A stretch of DNA of 64,000 bases from CAYYFX01 sp964571855 (GCA_964571855.1 CAZNDO010000003.1:124001-188000), one strand, 5' to 3'. Shown: positions 32,175 to 41,636, numbered from the stretch's first letter. Notes: generated by a model not told the origin, from the sequence alone. A program made the numbers and translations.

Positions 32175-34064
32175 CTACGCCTTCCCGCGCCGCTCCTTCA
32201 GCAGCTCGGCCGAGCGCTTCGGGTTGATGATGTTCAGGGTCCGGTCGCCCTCCTGCTTCTTGTCGCAGCCGTCCAGGATCAGGGCGATGGTCTCCTTCGG
32301 CGTGAGCTTCGGGTCCATGGCGATCAGCTTCGCCGCCAGGTTCACCACGTTCGGCGACGCCATCGACGTCCCCGAGAACTTCACGCGGTCCCCGCCCGGC
32401 ACGTAGCTCTCCACCTCGAAGCCGTTCGAGTACACGTTCACCGTGGGGCCGAAGCTCGTGAACGTGGTGGCGTCGCCCGCGCCGTCCACCGCGCCCGCGA
32501 TCATCAGGTTCGGCAGCACGAACATCGGCGGGATGAACTCGTCGAACTCCACGTCGTTGTCGGAGTTGCCCGCGCCGCCCACGAAGAGGATCTCCGGCGC
32601 GCTCTTGAACGCCGCCTCCAGGCCCTTCTTCATCACGTCGAACTGCTCGCGGGCCATCTTCTTGCGCTCCTCCGGCGTGCCGATGCCGTTCGCCTCGAGT
32701 GCGGACTCGATCCCGGAGCGCGGGATCACCCAGCTCATGTTGACCACGCGGACGCCGTGCTTCTTGAAGTAGTTCACGATGTCCTTGGACGCCTTCGCCT
32801 GGTTCTTCGCGTCCTCCATCGTCGGCGGCTCGGGGATCATCTCCACGTCCGCCTCGAACCGGCAGTACATGGCGGTGGCCGCGGGGTTCTTGTCCAGCGC
32901 GATCCCCGCCACGTGCGTGCCGTGCGAATACATCGTGTAGCGCGCCAGGTCCTCCATGAACGGCTTCACGTCGTCCTGGCCCATGGCGGCCATCTTCGCG
33001 CGCAGGGCCGTGGCCTTGTCGGACTCGATGGCGGCCTGCATGTGGAACAGCCCCTCCACGGACTCCTGCAGCTCGGCCACGGGGCGCGTGGCCTCGGACA
33101 TGTCGCACAGGTGCCCGGTGATCGGGAGCGAGTGCTTGTCGAAGGCGATGCCGTGCAGGTCGTCGACGAAGCCGTTGCCGTCGTCGTCCTTGCCGTTCGC
33201 GGTCTCCTTCTTGTTCGTCCACATCCGGTCCTTGAACACGTCCACGTCCGTGCCGGAGTCCCAGATGGCCACGAGCACGGGCGAGAGGTCCTTGCGCCCG
33301 GAGAGATCCAGCTCCCGGGCCGCCCAGATGTCCACCTTCTCCTCGTTGTTCGCCGCCACCACCGATGCCAGCGCGCCCACCATGGCGTCCTTCAGCGGCA
33401 GGACCACCTCCAGCGTGCTGCGGATGCCCACCACCTGGTTCGCCGGCCCGCCGCCGAGTTCCCCGCCCGACGCGGCCACCATGGGATCCAGCTGCTCCTT
33501 CACCAGCCCCATGATGAGCGCCGGGGAGAGCATCTCCATCTGGCCCTTCGTCTGCTGCAGGATGTCCTGCACGTCCTTCCACGGCAGCGCGGCGATCCGC
33601 TGCTCGTACTCCTTGCCGAACGCCTCGGCGAAGGCCGGGCCCGTCATGGCGCCGGTGGCGTTGGCCGCCGCGATCCGCGACTCCACCGTGAGGCCGGTCA
33701 CGAGCTTCTGCGCCGGCTTGCTCTCCAGCTCGCGGATGAGCTTCACGCGCTCCATCGCGGCGTCCCAGTTCCCGTCGAGCTGGTCCAGCGCGAGGAGCGT
33801 GCCGTGGATGCCCTGCAGCGTGGTGCGATCCTCGATGTCGTACCCGGCCAGGTCGGCCTCCAGGTTCTTCCGCACGGCGGCCGCGAACGGGGCGAACTTC
33901 TCCGGCGACGTGACCAGCTCGGTCACCGTGCCTTCGATCTTGTACGTGTGGCGCGGCAGGTCGTCCTGCTTCGTGATCTTCGGTTTCGCGACGGCGGACG
34001 CCGCGAACAGCGCGATCGCGGCGGCGACGAGGCCGGCGCGAACGAGCGGGCGGGATGCGGTCAT
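32175..34064 (-). CDS. Secreted S8 family serine peptidase (subtilase)
   Basis: 629 residues, signal peptide ~1-26 (cleavage near AVA-KPK). Residues ~27-260 are a long helical pro-region. The catalytic triad is complete: D269 (VAIWDSGTD), H381 (YSHGTHVAG) and S567 (SGTSMASPNV), with oxyanion N500 (GGAGNSD). DDDGNGFVDDLHG after the Asp resembles a calcium-binding loop common in subtilases. The D-to-H spacing is long because of a ~70-residue helical insert (320-380). Likely a periplasmic or extracellular protease. A TATGCT -10-like hexamer lies about 44 nt upstream (34108-34113). The HtrA-like gene upstream is separated by 97 nt. Confidence 0.92.
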   Translation of the reverse strand: MTASRPLVRAGLVAAAIALFAASAVAKPKITKQDDLPRHTYKIEGTVTELVTSPEKFAPFAAAVRKNLEADLAGYDIEDRTTLQGIHGTLLALDQLDGNWDAAMERVKLIRELESKPAQKLVTGLTVESRIAAANATGAMTGPAFAEAFGKEYEQRIAALPWKDVQDILQQTKGQMEMLSPALIMGLVKEQLDPMVAASGGELGGGPANQVVGIRSTLEVVLPLKDAMVGALASVVAANNEEKVDIWAARELDLSGRKDLSPVLVAIWDSGTDVDVFKDRMWTNKKETANGKDDDGNGFVDDLHGIAFDKHSLPITGHLCDMSEATRPVAELQESVEGLFHMQAAIESDKATALRAKMAAMGQDDVKPFMEDLARYTMYSHGTHVAGIALDKNPAATAMYCRFEADVEMIPEPPTMEDAKNQAKASKDIVNYFKKHGVRVVNMSWVIPRSGIESALEANGIGTPEERKKMAREQFDVMKKGLEAAFKSAPEILFVGGAGNSDNDVEFDEFIPPMFVLPNLMIAGAVDGAGDATTFTSFGPTVNVYSNGFEVESYVPGGDRVKFSGTSMASPNVVNLAAKLIAMDPKLTPKETIALILDGCDKKQEGDRTLNIINPKRSAELLKERRGKA

Positions 34065-34161
34065 GGGGTTCTCTCTCCTGCGGAAGGGAACGGGGTTCTT
34101 GCCGGGAGCATACGTCCGGCGCCGCGCGGGGGAAAGCGCCGGGAACGCCGCGCCGGGACGG

Positions 34162-35181
34162 TCAGTGCCGCTCGCGGGACGGGAGCGGCGCGGGCACGAG
34201 CGTGAGCGGCACGCGCTCCCCGCCGCGCACCACCTCCACGCCCACCGGCAGGCCCGGCGGCCAGTCCGTGAGGAAGCGGTGCAGGTCGTCCACGGAGCCG
34301 ATCTCGCGGCCGTCGATCGTGACCAGCAGGTCGCCCCGGAAGAGGCCCGCCGCGGCCGCCGGCCCGGACGGATCCACCGACGCCACCGCCACCGCGCCCT
34401 CCAGCGTGCGGCCGAGGTGGCGCGTGAGGCGTCGCGGCACGTCGCGGTCGGAGCCGGCGAGCCCCAGCCAGGAGCGCTCCACCCGCCCGCGCGTCATCAG
34501 CCGCGTCACCACCCAGTGCGCGGTGGCGGCGGACACGGCGAAGCCGATCCCCTGCGCGCCGGCGATGATCGCGGTGTTGATGCCGACCACGCGCCCGCGC
34601 GAATCCACGAGCGGCCCTCCCGAGTTGCCCGGGTTCAACGGCGCCGTGTGCTGGATGACGTTGTCGATGAGCCGGCCCTCGCGGGAGCGGAGCGAGCGCG
34701 CCGACGAGCTGACCACGCCGGTCGAGACGCTGGCGTCGAACCCGAGCGGGCTGCCGATCGCGATCACCAGCTCCCCCGGACGCAGCGGGCCGGTCTCCTG
34801 GAACTGCGCGTGCGGGACCCCGCCGCCGGACGTGCGCACGACCGCGAGGTCCGTGGCCGGATCGTCCCCCACCAGGGTGCCGATCCGCGTCTCGCCGTCG
34901 GCGAACGTCACGCGGATCTCCCGCGCGTCCGAGGCCACGTGGCTGTTCGTCAGCAGGTAGCCGTCCGGAGCGAACACCACGCCCGATCCGGAACCGCCCC
35001 GCGGCCGGCCGCGGGCGTCGACGCCGCGCACCTCCAGGCTGACGACGGCCGGCGAGACGGCGTCCACCACCGCGCGCACGGCGTGGGAGAAGGCGTCCAG
35101 CACGCCGGATTCGGGCGCGCCGGGCGGCAGGATGCAGGGCCGGCCCGGGCCGGCGCCGTTCGTGGGGGCGGGTTCCGTCAT
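34162..35181 (-). CDS. HtrA/DegP-like S1C serine protease with PDZ domain, no signal peptide
   Basis: 339 residues from the ATG at 35181. Trypsin-like triad: H81 (LLTNSHVAS), D111 (ATDLAVVR) and S187 (PGNSGGPLV). One C-terminal PDZ domain (~245-330) with GAVAVASVDPSGPAAAAGLF and GDLLVTIDGREIGSVDDL. The N-terminus (MTEPAPTNGAGPGRP...) is Pro-rich and lacks a signal peptide or membrane segment, unlike DegP or DegS. It may be cytoplasmic, as in some actinobacterial and myxobacterial homologues. Divergent from the Yip1 gene by 128 nt. Confidence 0.9.
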   Translation of the reverse strand: MTEPAPTNGAGPGRPCILPPGAPESGVLDAFSHAVRAVVDAVSPAVVSLEVRGVDARGRPRGGSGSGVVFAPDGYLLTNSHVASDAREIRVTFADGETRIGTLVGDDPATDLAVVRTSGGGVPHAQFQETGPLRPGELVIAIGSPLGFDASVSTGVVSSSARSLRSREGRLIDNVIQHTAPLNPGNSGGPLVDSRGRVVGINTAIIAGAQGIGFAVSAATAHWVVTRLMTRGRVERSWLGLAGSDRDVPRRLTRHLGRTLEGAVAVASVDPSGPAAAAGLFRGDLLVTIDGREIGSVDDLHRFLTDWPPGLPVGVEVVRGGERVPLTLVPAPLPSRERH

Positions 35182-35309
35182 GGTCCCCCTGAGATACGAC
35201 CGCCCCCGGCCCGGCGCCAGGGGCCGCGCCCGGCGCCCGCCGGTGGACCTCCCCGCGCGCCTGGGGCATCCTGCGCGGACACGAGACGGCATTCCCGGGA
35301 GGTGATGCG

Positions 35310-35873
35310 ATGGCAGGGTTGATCGATCGGATGATCCGCGCCGCGAAGCTGGACACGACGCTGTACGAGGAAGTGGAGTCGGATCCCGCGGCCACGGGGC
35401 AGGCGGTGGCGGTGGTGGCCATCTCCGCCGTGGCAGCCGCGATCGGGTCGATCGGGGACGACGGCGGCGGCTTCGGCCCCTTCGGCGGGCTGTTCCTCGC
35501 GCTCCTGGGCTGGGTGGTCTGGGCGTTCCTTTGCCACATCCTCGGAACGAAGCTCCTGCCGGAGGCGACCACGCAGTCGAACCTGGGCGAGTTGCTGCGC
35601 ACGACGGGCTTCGCCGCCTCCCCGGGGATCCTCCGCGTCCTCGGCGGGATCCCGGTCCTCGGCTGGCTCGTCAACGTGATCGCCGCGGTCTGGATGCTCG
35701 CCGCGTTCGTCATCGCGGTCCGCCAGGCGCTGGACTACCGCTCCACGGGGCGCGCGGTGGCGGTCGTGGTCCTGGCCTACGCGATCCAGCTGGGATTCAT
35801 CCTGCTGCTGGGCGCGGCCATCTTCGGCACGGCGTGGACCCTGTTCGGGGGCCATGGCGGCGGCCACCACTAG
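35310..35873 (+). CDS. Yip1 family membrane protein
   Basis: 187 residues. It has an unusually complete Shine-Dalgarno, GGAGGTGAT at 35298-35306. The cytoplasmic N-terminus (RMIRAAKLDTTLYEEVESD) leads to about four to five membrane segments, with the Yip1 feature of a conserved LGGIPVLGWLVNVIAAVWML-like turn (shown partly). It ends in a Gly/His tail (GGHGGGHH), which might bind metal. Bacterial Yip1 proteins have no settled function. Confidence 0.8.
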   Translation: MAGLIDRMIRAAKLDTTLYEEVESDPAATGQAVAVVAISAVAAAIGSIGDDGGGFGPFGGLFLALLGWVVWAFLCHILGTKLLPEATTQSNLGELLRTTGFAASPGILRVLGGIPVLGWLVNVIAAVWMLAAFVIAVRQALDYRSTGRAVAVVVLAYAIQLGFILLLGAAIFGTAWTLFGGHGGGHH

Positions 35874-35878
35874 CCTGA

Positions 35879-35902
35879 CGCCCGGCCGCTAACCGCCGGG
35901 CG
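35879..35902 (+). terminator. Hairpin after the Yip1 gene
   Basis: 8-bp perfect stem CGCCCGGC / GCCGGGCG, 8-nt loop, 5 nt after the stop codon and 55 nt before iolG. Separates the Yip1 gene from the inositol operon. Confidence 0.45.
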
Positions 35903-35956
35903 GCGTTCTGCCGATCCCTCCCTGGCAAGCCGGCGCAGCGCCGGGGGGAGGCGGCG

Positions 35957-36988
35957 GTGGAGCGGATCCGGATCGGGGTGGCCGGCGCGGGACGCATCGG
36001 ACGCCGGCATGCGGAGAACCTGGCGCACCTCGTGCCGGGCGCGTGCGTCGTGGCGGTGGCCGACCCGCGCGCGGACGCCGCGCGCGCCGCGGCCGCCGCG
36101 TGCCCGGGCGCCCGCCCCGTGGAGGACCCGCGCCGCCTGCTGGATGCGGCGGACGTGGACGCGGTCGTCCTCGCGTCCCCCACCGAGACGCACGCCCCGC
36201 TGCTCGAGGCCGCGGCCGCGGCCGGCAAACACGTGTTCTGCGAGAAGCCGCTGGATCTGGACCTCGAGCGCGCGCGCGCCGCCGTGGACGCCGTGCGCCG
36301 CGCCGGCGTGCTGCTGCAGCTCGGCTTCAACCGCCGCTGGGACCCGTCGTTCCGGCGCATCGCGGAGGCCGTGCGCGCCGGCGAGATCGGCGCGCCGCAT
36401 CTCGTCCGCATCACGAGCCGGGACCCGTCGCCGCCGCCCGCGGAGTACGTGCGCGCATCCGGCGGGCTGTTCCTGGACATGACCATCCACGACCTGGACA
36501 TGGCGCGCTTCGTCTCCGGACGCGAGGCGGACACGGTGTACGCCGAGGGCAGCGTGCTCGTGGACGAGTCGATCGGCCGCGCAGGCGACGTGGACACCGC
36601 GGCCATCACGCTGCGCCTCGCGGGCGGCGCCCTCGCCCTCGTGGACAACTCGCGCCGCGCGGTCTACGGCTACGACCAGCGCGTGGAGGTGTTCGGATCG
36701 GCCGGGTGCCTGCTCTCCGGCAACGTGACGCCGACCACGGTGAGCCGATGGGACGCGGACGGACGCCACGGCGAGGCGCCGCTCCCGTTCTTCCTGGAGC
36801 GGTACCGCGAGTCCTACGTGGAGGAGCTGGCCGCGTTCGTGCGCTGCGTGCGCGAAGGCCGCGCGCCGGGCCCCGACGGCGACGACGGGTTGCGCGCGCT
36901 CGAGCTGGCGGAGTGCGCGCGCCGGTCCTGGCGCGAGCGCCGCCCCGTGTCCGTGCACGAAGTGGCCGCGAAGGTGCGCGCGGCGTGA
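35957..36988 (+). CDS. iolG: Inositol 2-dehydrogenase (Gfo/Idh/MocA family)
   Basis: 343 residues from a GTG with GGGGGGAGG just upstream. Rossmann motif VAGAGRIGRRHAENL, the EKP motif in CEKPLDLDLERA, LLQLGFNRRWDPSFRR, and the active-site helix FLDMTIHDLDMARF; NSRRAVYGYDQRVEVFG is typical of IolG. It oxidises myo-inositol to scyllo-inosose with NAD+. It opens a run of five genes joined by 4-nt overlaps (iolG-iolB-iolD-iolE-transaldolase). No IolR-type regulator is adjacent. Confidence 0.92.
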   Translation: MERIRIGVAGAGRIGRRHAENLAHLVPGACVVAVADPRADAARAAAAACPGARPVEDPRRLLDAADVDAVVLASPTETHAPLLEAAAAAGKHVFCEKPLDLDLERARAAVDAVRRAGVLLQLGFNRRWDPSFRRIAEAVRAGEIGAPHLVRITSRDPSPPPAEYVRASGGLFLDMTIHDLDMARFVSGREADTVYAEGSVLVDESIGRAGDVDTAAITLRLAGGALALVDNSRRAVYGYDQRVEVFGSAGCLLSGNVTPTTVSRWDADGRHGEAPLPFFLERYRESYVEELAAFVRCVREGRAPGPDGDDGLRALELAECARRSWRERRPVSVHEVAAKVRAA

Positions 36989-37788
36989 ACGCGGACGACC
37001 TCCTCGCGCCGCCGCCCGGCGATTTCGACGGCCGCGTCACGCTCGTGTCCGAGGACGACGCGGCGTTCGCGCCCGGCCTCACGCTGGAGCTGCGCCGGCT
37101 GCGCGCCGGGGAGTCCGCACGGGAGCGCGATCCCCGCGAGAGCGCGTGGCTGCTCCTCGCGGGCGCGGGAGACGTGGCGGCCGGCGGCCCAGCCGCCGCC
37201 GTGGCGCGGCACTCGCTCTTCGACGCGGCGCCGTGGACGCTGCACGTGCCCGCGGACACCGAGGTTGCGGTCTCCGCGCGGGAGCCGTCCGAGTGGGCCG
37301 TGCTCCGCGCGACGAACCCGCGTCCCTTCGCCCCGCGGCTCTTCCGGCCCGACGAGTGCGAACGCGAGATCCGCGGCCGCGGGCTGGCGCAGGGCGCGTG
37401 CGAGCGCGAGGTGCGCCTGGTCTTCGATCGCGCCGCGCGCCCCGCGTCCGCCATGGTGCTCGGCGAGGTCGTGACCTATCCCGGCAAGTGGTCCAGCTAC
37501 CCGCCGCACGCGCACCCGCAGAGCGAGGTGTACCACTACCGCACGGACCGGCCGGAGGGATACGGGCACGCGGAGTGCGGCGAGCGCGTGTTCCGCGTGC
37601 GCTCGGGACACACGCTGCGCATCCCCGGCGGGCTCACCCACGCGCAGGCGGCCGCGCCGGGCTATGCACTCTGGTACCTGTGGGCGGTGCGGCACCTCCC
37701 GCACGCGCCGTACGAGGGGTTCGCCACGGAGCCGGCGCACGCGTGGATCCTGGATCCCGCGCGGCAGGGATGGAGGCCCGCGTCGTGA
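36985..37788 (+). CDS. iolB: 5-deoxy-glucuronate isomerase
   Basis: 267 residues, GTG overlapping the iolG stop. Cupin fold with the IolB metal site in KWSSYPPHAHPQSEVYHYR (two His plus Glu) and a later His in GGLTHAQAA. Length matches the family (~270). It converts 5-deoxy-D-glucuronate to 2-deoxy-5-keto-D-gluconate after IolD. Confidence 0.92.
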   Translation: MNADDLLAPPPGDFDGRVTLVSEDDAAFAPGLTLELRRLRAGESARERDPRESAWLLLAGAGDVAAGGPAAAVARHSLFDAAPWTLHVPADTEVAVSAREPSEWAVLRATNPRPFAPRLFRPDECEREIRGRGLAQGACEREVRLVFDRAARPASAMVLGEVVTYPGKWSSYPPHAHPQSEVYHYRTDRPEGYGHAECGERVFRVRSGHTLRIPGGLTHAQAAAPGYALWYLWAVRHLPHAPYEGFATEPAHAWILDPARQGWRPAS

Positions 37789-39659
37789 ACACGGTCCGAC
37801 TCACCGCGGCCTCCGCGATCGTGGAGTTCTTGAAGCGGCAGTGGATCGAGCGCGACGGCGAGCGCCATCGCCTCGTGCGCGCGGTCGCGGGGATCTTCGG
37901 CCACGGCAACGTGGCGGGCCTCGGCCAGGCGCTCGCGGAGCGCGGCGGCGCGGACCTGCCCTACCTGCAGCCCAAGAACGAGCAGGCCATGGTGCACCTC
38001 GCCGCCGCGTACGCGAAGGCCGTGCACCGCCTCGGCACGATCGCCTGCACCACCTCGGTGGGCCCGGGTGCCACGAACATGGTCACCGGCGCGGCCGGCG
38101 CCACGATCAACCGCCTGCCGGTGCTGCTCCTCCCCGGCGACGTCTTCGCCTCGCGCTTGCCCGCACCCGTGCTGCAGCAGCTCGAGGCGCGCGGCGCCGG
38201 CGACGTCTCCGTCAACGACTGCTTCCGTCCGGTCGCGCGCTTCTGGGACCGCATCACGCGCCCCGAGCAGCTCCTCGCGTCCTTGCCCGAGGCGATGCGC
38301 GTGCTCGCGTCCCCCGTGGAGACCGGCGCCGTGGTCGTGTGCCTGCCCGAGGACGTGCAGACCGAGGCGTGGGACTTCCCGGCCGCGTTCCTGGCGGATC
38401 GCGTGCACGTCGTGTCGCGCCCGCGGCCGGACGCCGCCGCGCTGGCCGCGCTCGTGACGCGGCTCCGGTCGGCGGCGCGGCCGCTGCTGGTGGCGGGCGG
38501 TGGCGTGCACTACGCCGGGGCGGCGTGCGCGCTGCGCGCCCTCGCGGACCGCACCGGCATCCCGGTGGCGGTCACGCAGGCCGGCAAGGGCGCCTTGCCC
38601 GACGACCACCCGTTCTGCCTCGGCGCGATCGGCGTCACCGGAACCTCCGCCGCGAACGAGGCCGCGCGCGCCGCCGACCTCGTGCTCCTCGCCGGCACGC
38701 GCCTCTCGGACTTCACGACCGCGTCGCACACGCTCTTCGCGAACCCGGACGTCCGCTTCGCCTCGATCCAGCTCGACCCCTTCGACGCGGCGAAGCTCGG
38801 TGCGCTGCCCGTGGTCGCCGACGCGAGGGTGGCGCTGGAGGAGCTGGCCGCGGCGCTCGCGGGGTGGCGCGTGCCCGACGACCACGCGCACGCGATCGCG
38901 GCAGCGCGCGCCGCGTGGGAGGAGGCGTGGCGATCCGTCGTCCGTCCGCCGCGCGCGGACCGGCGCGGGCTCACCCAGGCCGAGGTCATCGGGATCCTGC
39001 GCGAGCACCTCGGCGCGGACGCCACGATCGTGCACGCCGCCGGCGGGCTGCCCGGGGACCTGCACAAGCTCTGGCGCTCCCGCTGCGCCGGCGACTACCA
39101 CGCGGAGTACGGCTACTCCTGCATGGGCTACGAGATCGCGGGCGCGCTCGGCGTGAAGCTGGCGCGCCCGGAGCGCGAGGTCTTCGCGCTGGTCGGCGAC
39201 GGCAGCTGGCTCATGTTGCACGCCGAGCTGGTGACGTCGCTGCAGGAGGGCGCGAAGATCACGGTCGTCCTGTTCGACAACGGCGGCTACCGCTGCATCC
39301 ACGCGCTGCAGGAGAGCTGCGGTGGCCGCCCCTTCGGCAACGAGTTCCGGCGCCGCACGGACGGCGAGCTGGCCGGCGACCTCCTGGAGATCGACTACGC
39401 GGCGGCCGCCCGCGCGCTCGGCGCGGTCGGCCTGCGCGCGGACACGCCGGACGCGCTCGCCGCGGCCCTCGCGGACGCGCGCGCCGCCGACCGGAGCGTG
39501 GTGGTGCACGTGCGCACGGAGGCGGGGCCGCCCGTGCCGTCGTCCGCGTGGTGGGACGTCCCGGTGGCGGAGACGTCGGGCGACGCGGCGGTGGTCGCCG
39601 CGCGGCGCCGGTGGACGGAGGCCGCGGCCGCCCGCCGCTGGCACGGGGGGACGCGATGA
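37785..39659 (+). CDS. iolD: 3D-(3,5/4)-trihydroxycyclohexane-1,2-dione acylhydrolase (ThDP-dependent)
   Basis: 624 residues. The GTG at 37785 overlaps the iolB stop and has GGAGG 8 nt upstream; an ATG five codons earlier is possible but the GGAGG would then lie inside the gene. ThDP enzyme layout: N-terminal PYR domain with the Glu in LQPKNEQAMVHLA, a central domain, and a C-terminal PP domain with GDGSWLMLHAEL...FDNGGY, the Mg/ThDP motif. VGPGATNMVTGAAGAT and ESCGGRPFGNEFR are typical of IolD. It opens the inosose-derived ring. Confidence 0.93.
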   Translation: MNTVRLTAASAIVEFLKRQWIERDGERHRLVRAVAGIFGHGNVAGLGQALAERGGADLPYLQPKNEQAMVHLAAAYAKAVHRLGTIACTTSVGPGATNMVTGAAGATINRLPVLLLPGDVFASRLPAPVLQQLEARGAGDVSVNDCFRPVARFWDRITRPEQLLASLPEAMRVLASPVETGAVVVCLPEDVQTEAWDFPAAFLADRVHVVSRPRPDAAALAALVTRLRSAARPLLVAGGGVHYAGAACALRALADRTGIPVAVTQAGKGALPDDHPFCLGAIGVTGTSAANEAARAADLVLLAGTRLSDFTTASHTLFANPDVRFASIQLDPFDAAKLGALPVVADARVALEELAAALAGWRVPDDHAHAIAAARAAWEEAWRSVVRPPRADRRGLTQAEVIGILREHLGADATIVHAAGGLPGDLHKLWRSRCAGDYHAEYGYSCMGYEIAGALGVKLARPEREVFALVGDGSWLMLHAELVTSLQEGAKITVVLFDNGGYRCIHALQESCGGRPFGNEFRRRTDGELAGDLLEIDYAAAARALGAVGLRADTPDALAAALADARAADRSVVVHVRTEAGPPVPSSAWWDVPVAETSGDAAVVAARRRWTEAAAARRWHGGTR

Positions 39660-40561
39660 ACGCGCTGGGCGGGAACGTCCGCGTGGGGATCAACCCCATC
39701 GCGTGGACGAACGACGACTTCCACGAGCTGGGCGACGACATCCCGCTGGAGCGCTGCCTCGCCGAGGCGCACGCCGCCGGCTACGCGGGCATCGAGCTGG
39801 GCCGCAAGCTCCCGCGCGATCCGGCGGCGCTGCGCGACGTGCTGGGCGCCGCCGGCCTCGCGCTCGTCTCCGGGTGGCACAGCCTGCACCTGCGCGAGAA
39901 CCCGGTGCACGAGGAGCGCCGGCGCTTCCGCGCGCACCTCGCGCTCCTCGGCGCGCTCGGGTGCCGCGTGGCGATCGTGGCGGAGTGCTCCGGTCGCACG
40001 TACACCGACCGGGCGGCGCCGCTCCGCTTCGGTCCCGCCGCCCCGCGCCTGGACGACGCGGCGATGTCCGCGCTCGCGCGCGGGCTGGGCGAACTCGCGG
40101 CGCTGGCCGCAGACGCCGGCATGGCGCTGGCGTACCACCCGCACGCGGGAACGGTCATCCAGGACGCCGAGGACGTGGACCGCCTGTTCACGCGCGCGCG
40201 CACCGCCGGGCTCCTGTTCGACTCCGGGCACCTCGCGCTCGCCGGATCCGATCCCCTGGACATGCTGCGCCGCTGGGGCGATCGCGTGACGCACGTGCAC
40301 CTGAAGAACGTGCGCCCGGCCGTGGCGCAACGCGCCCGCGCCGAAGGCCACAGCTTCGAGCGCGCCGTGAAATCCGGCGTGTTCACGGTGCCGGGCGATC
40401 CCGAGGGCGGCGTGGACTTCGACGCGGTATTCGCGGAGCTCGCGCGCCTCGGCTACGCGGGCTGGCTGGTGGTCGAGGCCGAGCAGGATCCGGCCGTGGC
40501 GGAGCCTTCCGAGTACGCGCGACGCGGGCGCGAGCACGTGCGCGCCGCGGCGGGAGTGTGA
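39656..40561 (+). CDS. iolE: myo-inosose-2 dehydratase
   Basis: 301 residues, ATG overlapping the iolD stop, with GGGGGGA upstream. A xylose-isomerase-like TIM barrel: VRVGINPIAWTNDDFHELG at the start is diagnostic of IolE, and metal ligands sit in YHPHAGTVIQ, LLFDSGHLALAG, THVHLKNV and LVVEAEQDP. It dehydrates scyllo-inosose to the dione used by IolD. Confidence 0.93.
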   Translation: MNALGGNVRVGINPIAWTNDDFHELGDDIPLERCLAEAHAAGYAGIELGRKLPRDPAALRDVLGAAGLALVSGWHSLHLRENPVHEERRRFRAHLALLGALGCRVAIVAECSGRTYTDRAAPLRFGPAAPRLDDAAMSALARGLGELAALAADAGMALAYHPHAGTVIQDAEDVDRLFTRARTAGLLFDSGHLALAGSDPLDMLRRWGDRVTHVHLKNVRPAVAQRARAEGHSFERAVKSGVFTVPGDPEGGVDFDAVFAELARLGYAGWLVVEAEQDPAVAEPSEYARRGREHVRAAAGV

Positions 40562-41625
40562 CCGTGGCCGCGGCCTCGAACCTTTGGCGGACGATCGCGC
40601 TCGGCGTGGAGTTCTGGAACGACTCCTGCGATGCCGCGGAGCTGGCCGAGGCGGTGGCGATCGGCGCGGTCGGCGCCACGTCGAACCCGGTCATCGTGGG
40701 GCAGGCCGTGGAGGCCGCGCCGGCCACGTGGCTGCCCGTCGTGGACGGGCTCGTGCGCGCCGACTCCGGCGCCACGGAGGACGACGTGGCGTGGCGGCTG
40801 ATCGAGCGCGTCGTGACGGACGCGGCGAAGCTGCTCGCGCCGGCGCACCGGAAGACCGGCGGCCGCGCGGGGTGGTTGTGCGCGCAGGTGGACCCGCGGC
40901 TGCACCGCAACGCCGGGCGCATGGTGGAGCACGCGGAGCGGCTGGCGGCGCTGGCCCCGAACATCGCGGTGAAGATCCCCGCCACGGCCGCCGGCGTGAC
41001 CGCCATCGAGGAGCTGGCGGCGCGCGGCATCCGCACGAACGCCACCGTGTCGTTCACCGTGGCGCAGGCCGTGGCGTGCGCCGAGGCGGTGGAGCGCGGC
41101 GTGGCGCGCGCGGCGGCGGCCGGCCGGGACCCCGGTTCCTTCGCCCCGTACGTCACGATCATGATCGGCCGCGTGGACGACTACGTGCGCCGCCTCGCCG
41201 ACGAGCGCGGCGTGGCCATCGACCCCGCCCACCCGCACCGCGCCGGGATCGCCGTCTTCAAGCAGGCGCATCGCGTGTTCGTGCGCCGTCGCTTCCGTGC
41301 GAAGCTCCTCGCCGCCGCGTACCGCCACCCGCTGCACTGGACCGAGCTGATCGGGCCGGGGATCGTGCAGTCCATCCCGTACGCCTGGTGGAAGCGGTTC
41401 GAGGCGTCGTCGCTCGCGCCACGCCCCTCGCTGGAGGAGCCGGTAGCGGACGACGTGCTGGACTCGCTCCGCGGGAGCTTCCCGGAGTTCGTCGCCGCGC
41501 ACGACGAGGCGGGGCTCGCGCCCGAGGAGTTCGCCGGGTACGGCGCCAGCGTCCACACCCTGCGGCAATTCCTGGACGGCTACGACCGGCTCGTCTCCCT
41601 CGTACGGGACCGGATGGTCCGCTGA
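40558..41625 (+). CDS. Transaldolase-family protein at the end of the inositol operon
   Basis: 355 residues from a GTG overlapping the iolE stop (a second GTG two codons on is possible). A class I aldolase barrel of the transaldolase family: GATSNPVIVGQAV, Schiff-base Lys K139 in IAVKIPATAAGV, and TNATVSFTVAQAV. The Trp-rich start (SNLWRTIALGVEFWNDSCD) and the C-terminal half with WTELIGPGIVQSIPYAWW are unlike classical TalA/B. Its coupling to iolE argues for a role in inositol breakdown, for example cleaving 2-deoxy-5-keto-gluconate in place of the IolC/IolJ kinase-aldolase step. This is an inference; substrate is unproven. Confidence 0.85.
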   Translation: MTVAAASNLWRTIALGVEFWNDSCDAAELAEAVAIGAVGATSNPVIVGQAVEAAPATWLPVVDGLVRADSGATEDDVAWRLIERVVTDAAKLLAPAHRKTGGRAGWLCAQVDPRLHRNAGRMVEHAERLAALAPNIAVKIPATAAGVTAIEELAARGIRTNATVSFTVAQAVACAEAVERGVARAAAAGRDPGSFAPYVTIMIGRVDDYVRRLADERGVAIDPAHPHRAGIAVFKQAHRVFVRRRFRAKLLAAAYRHPLHWTELIGPGIVQSIPYAWWKRFEASSLAPRPSLEEPVADDVLDSLRGSFPEFVAAHDEAGLAPEEFAGYGASVHTLRQFLDGYDRLVSLVRDRMVR

Positions 41626-41636
41626 CGCCGCCGGCG

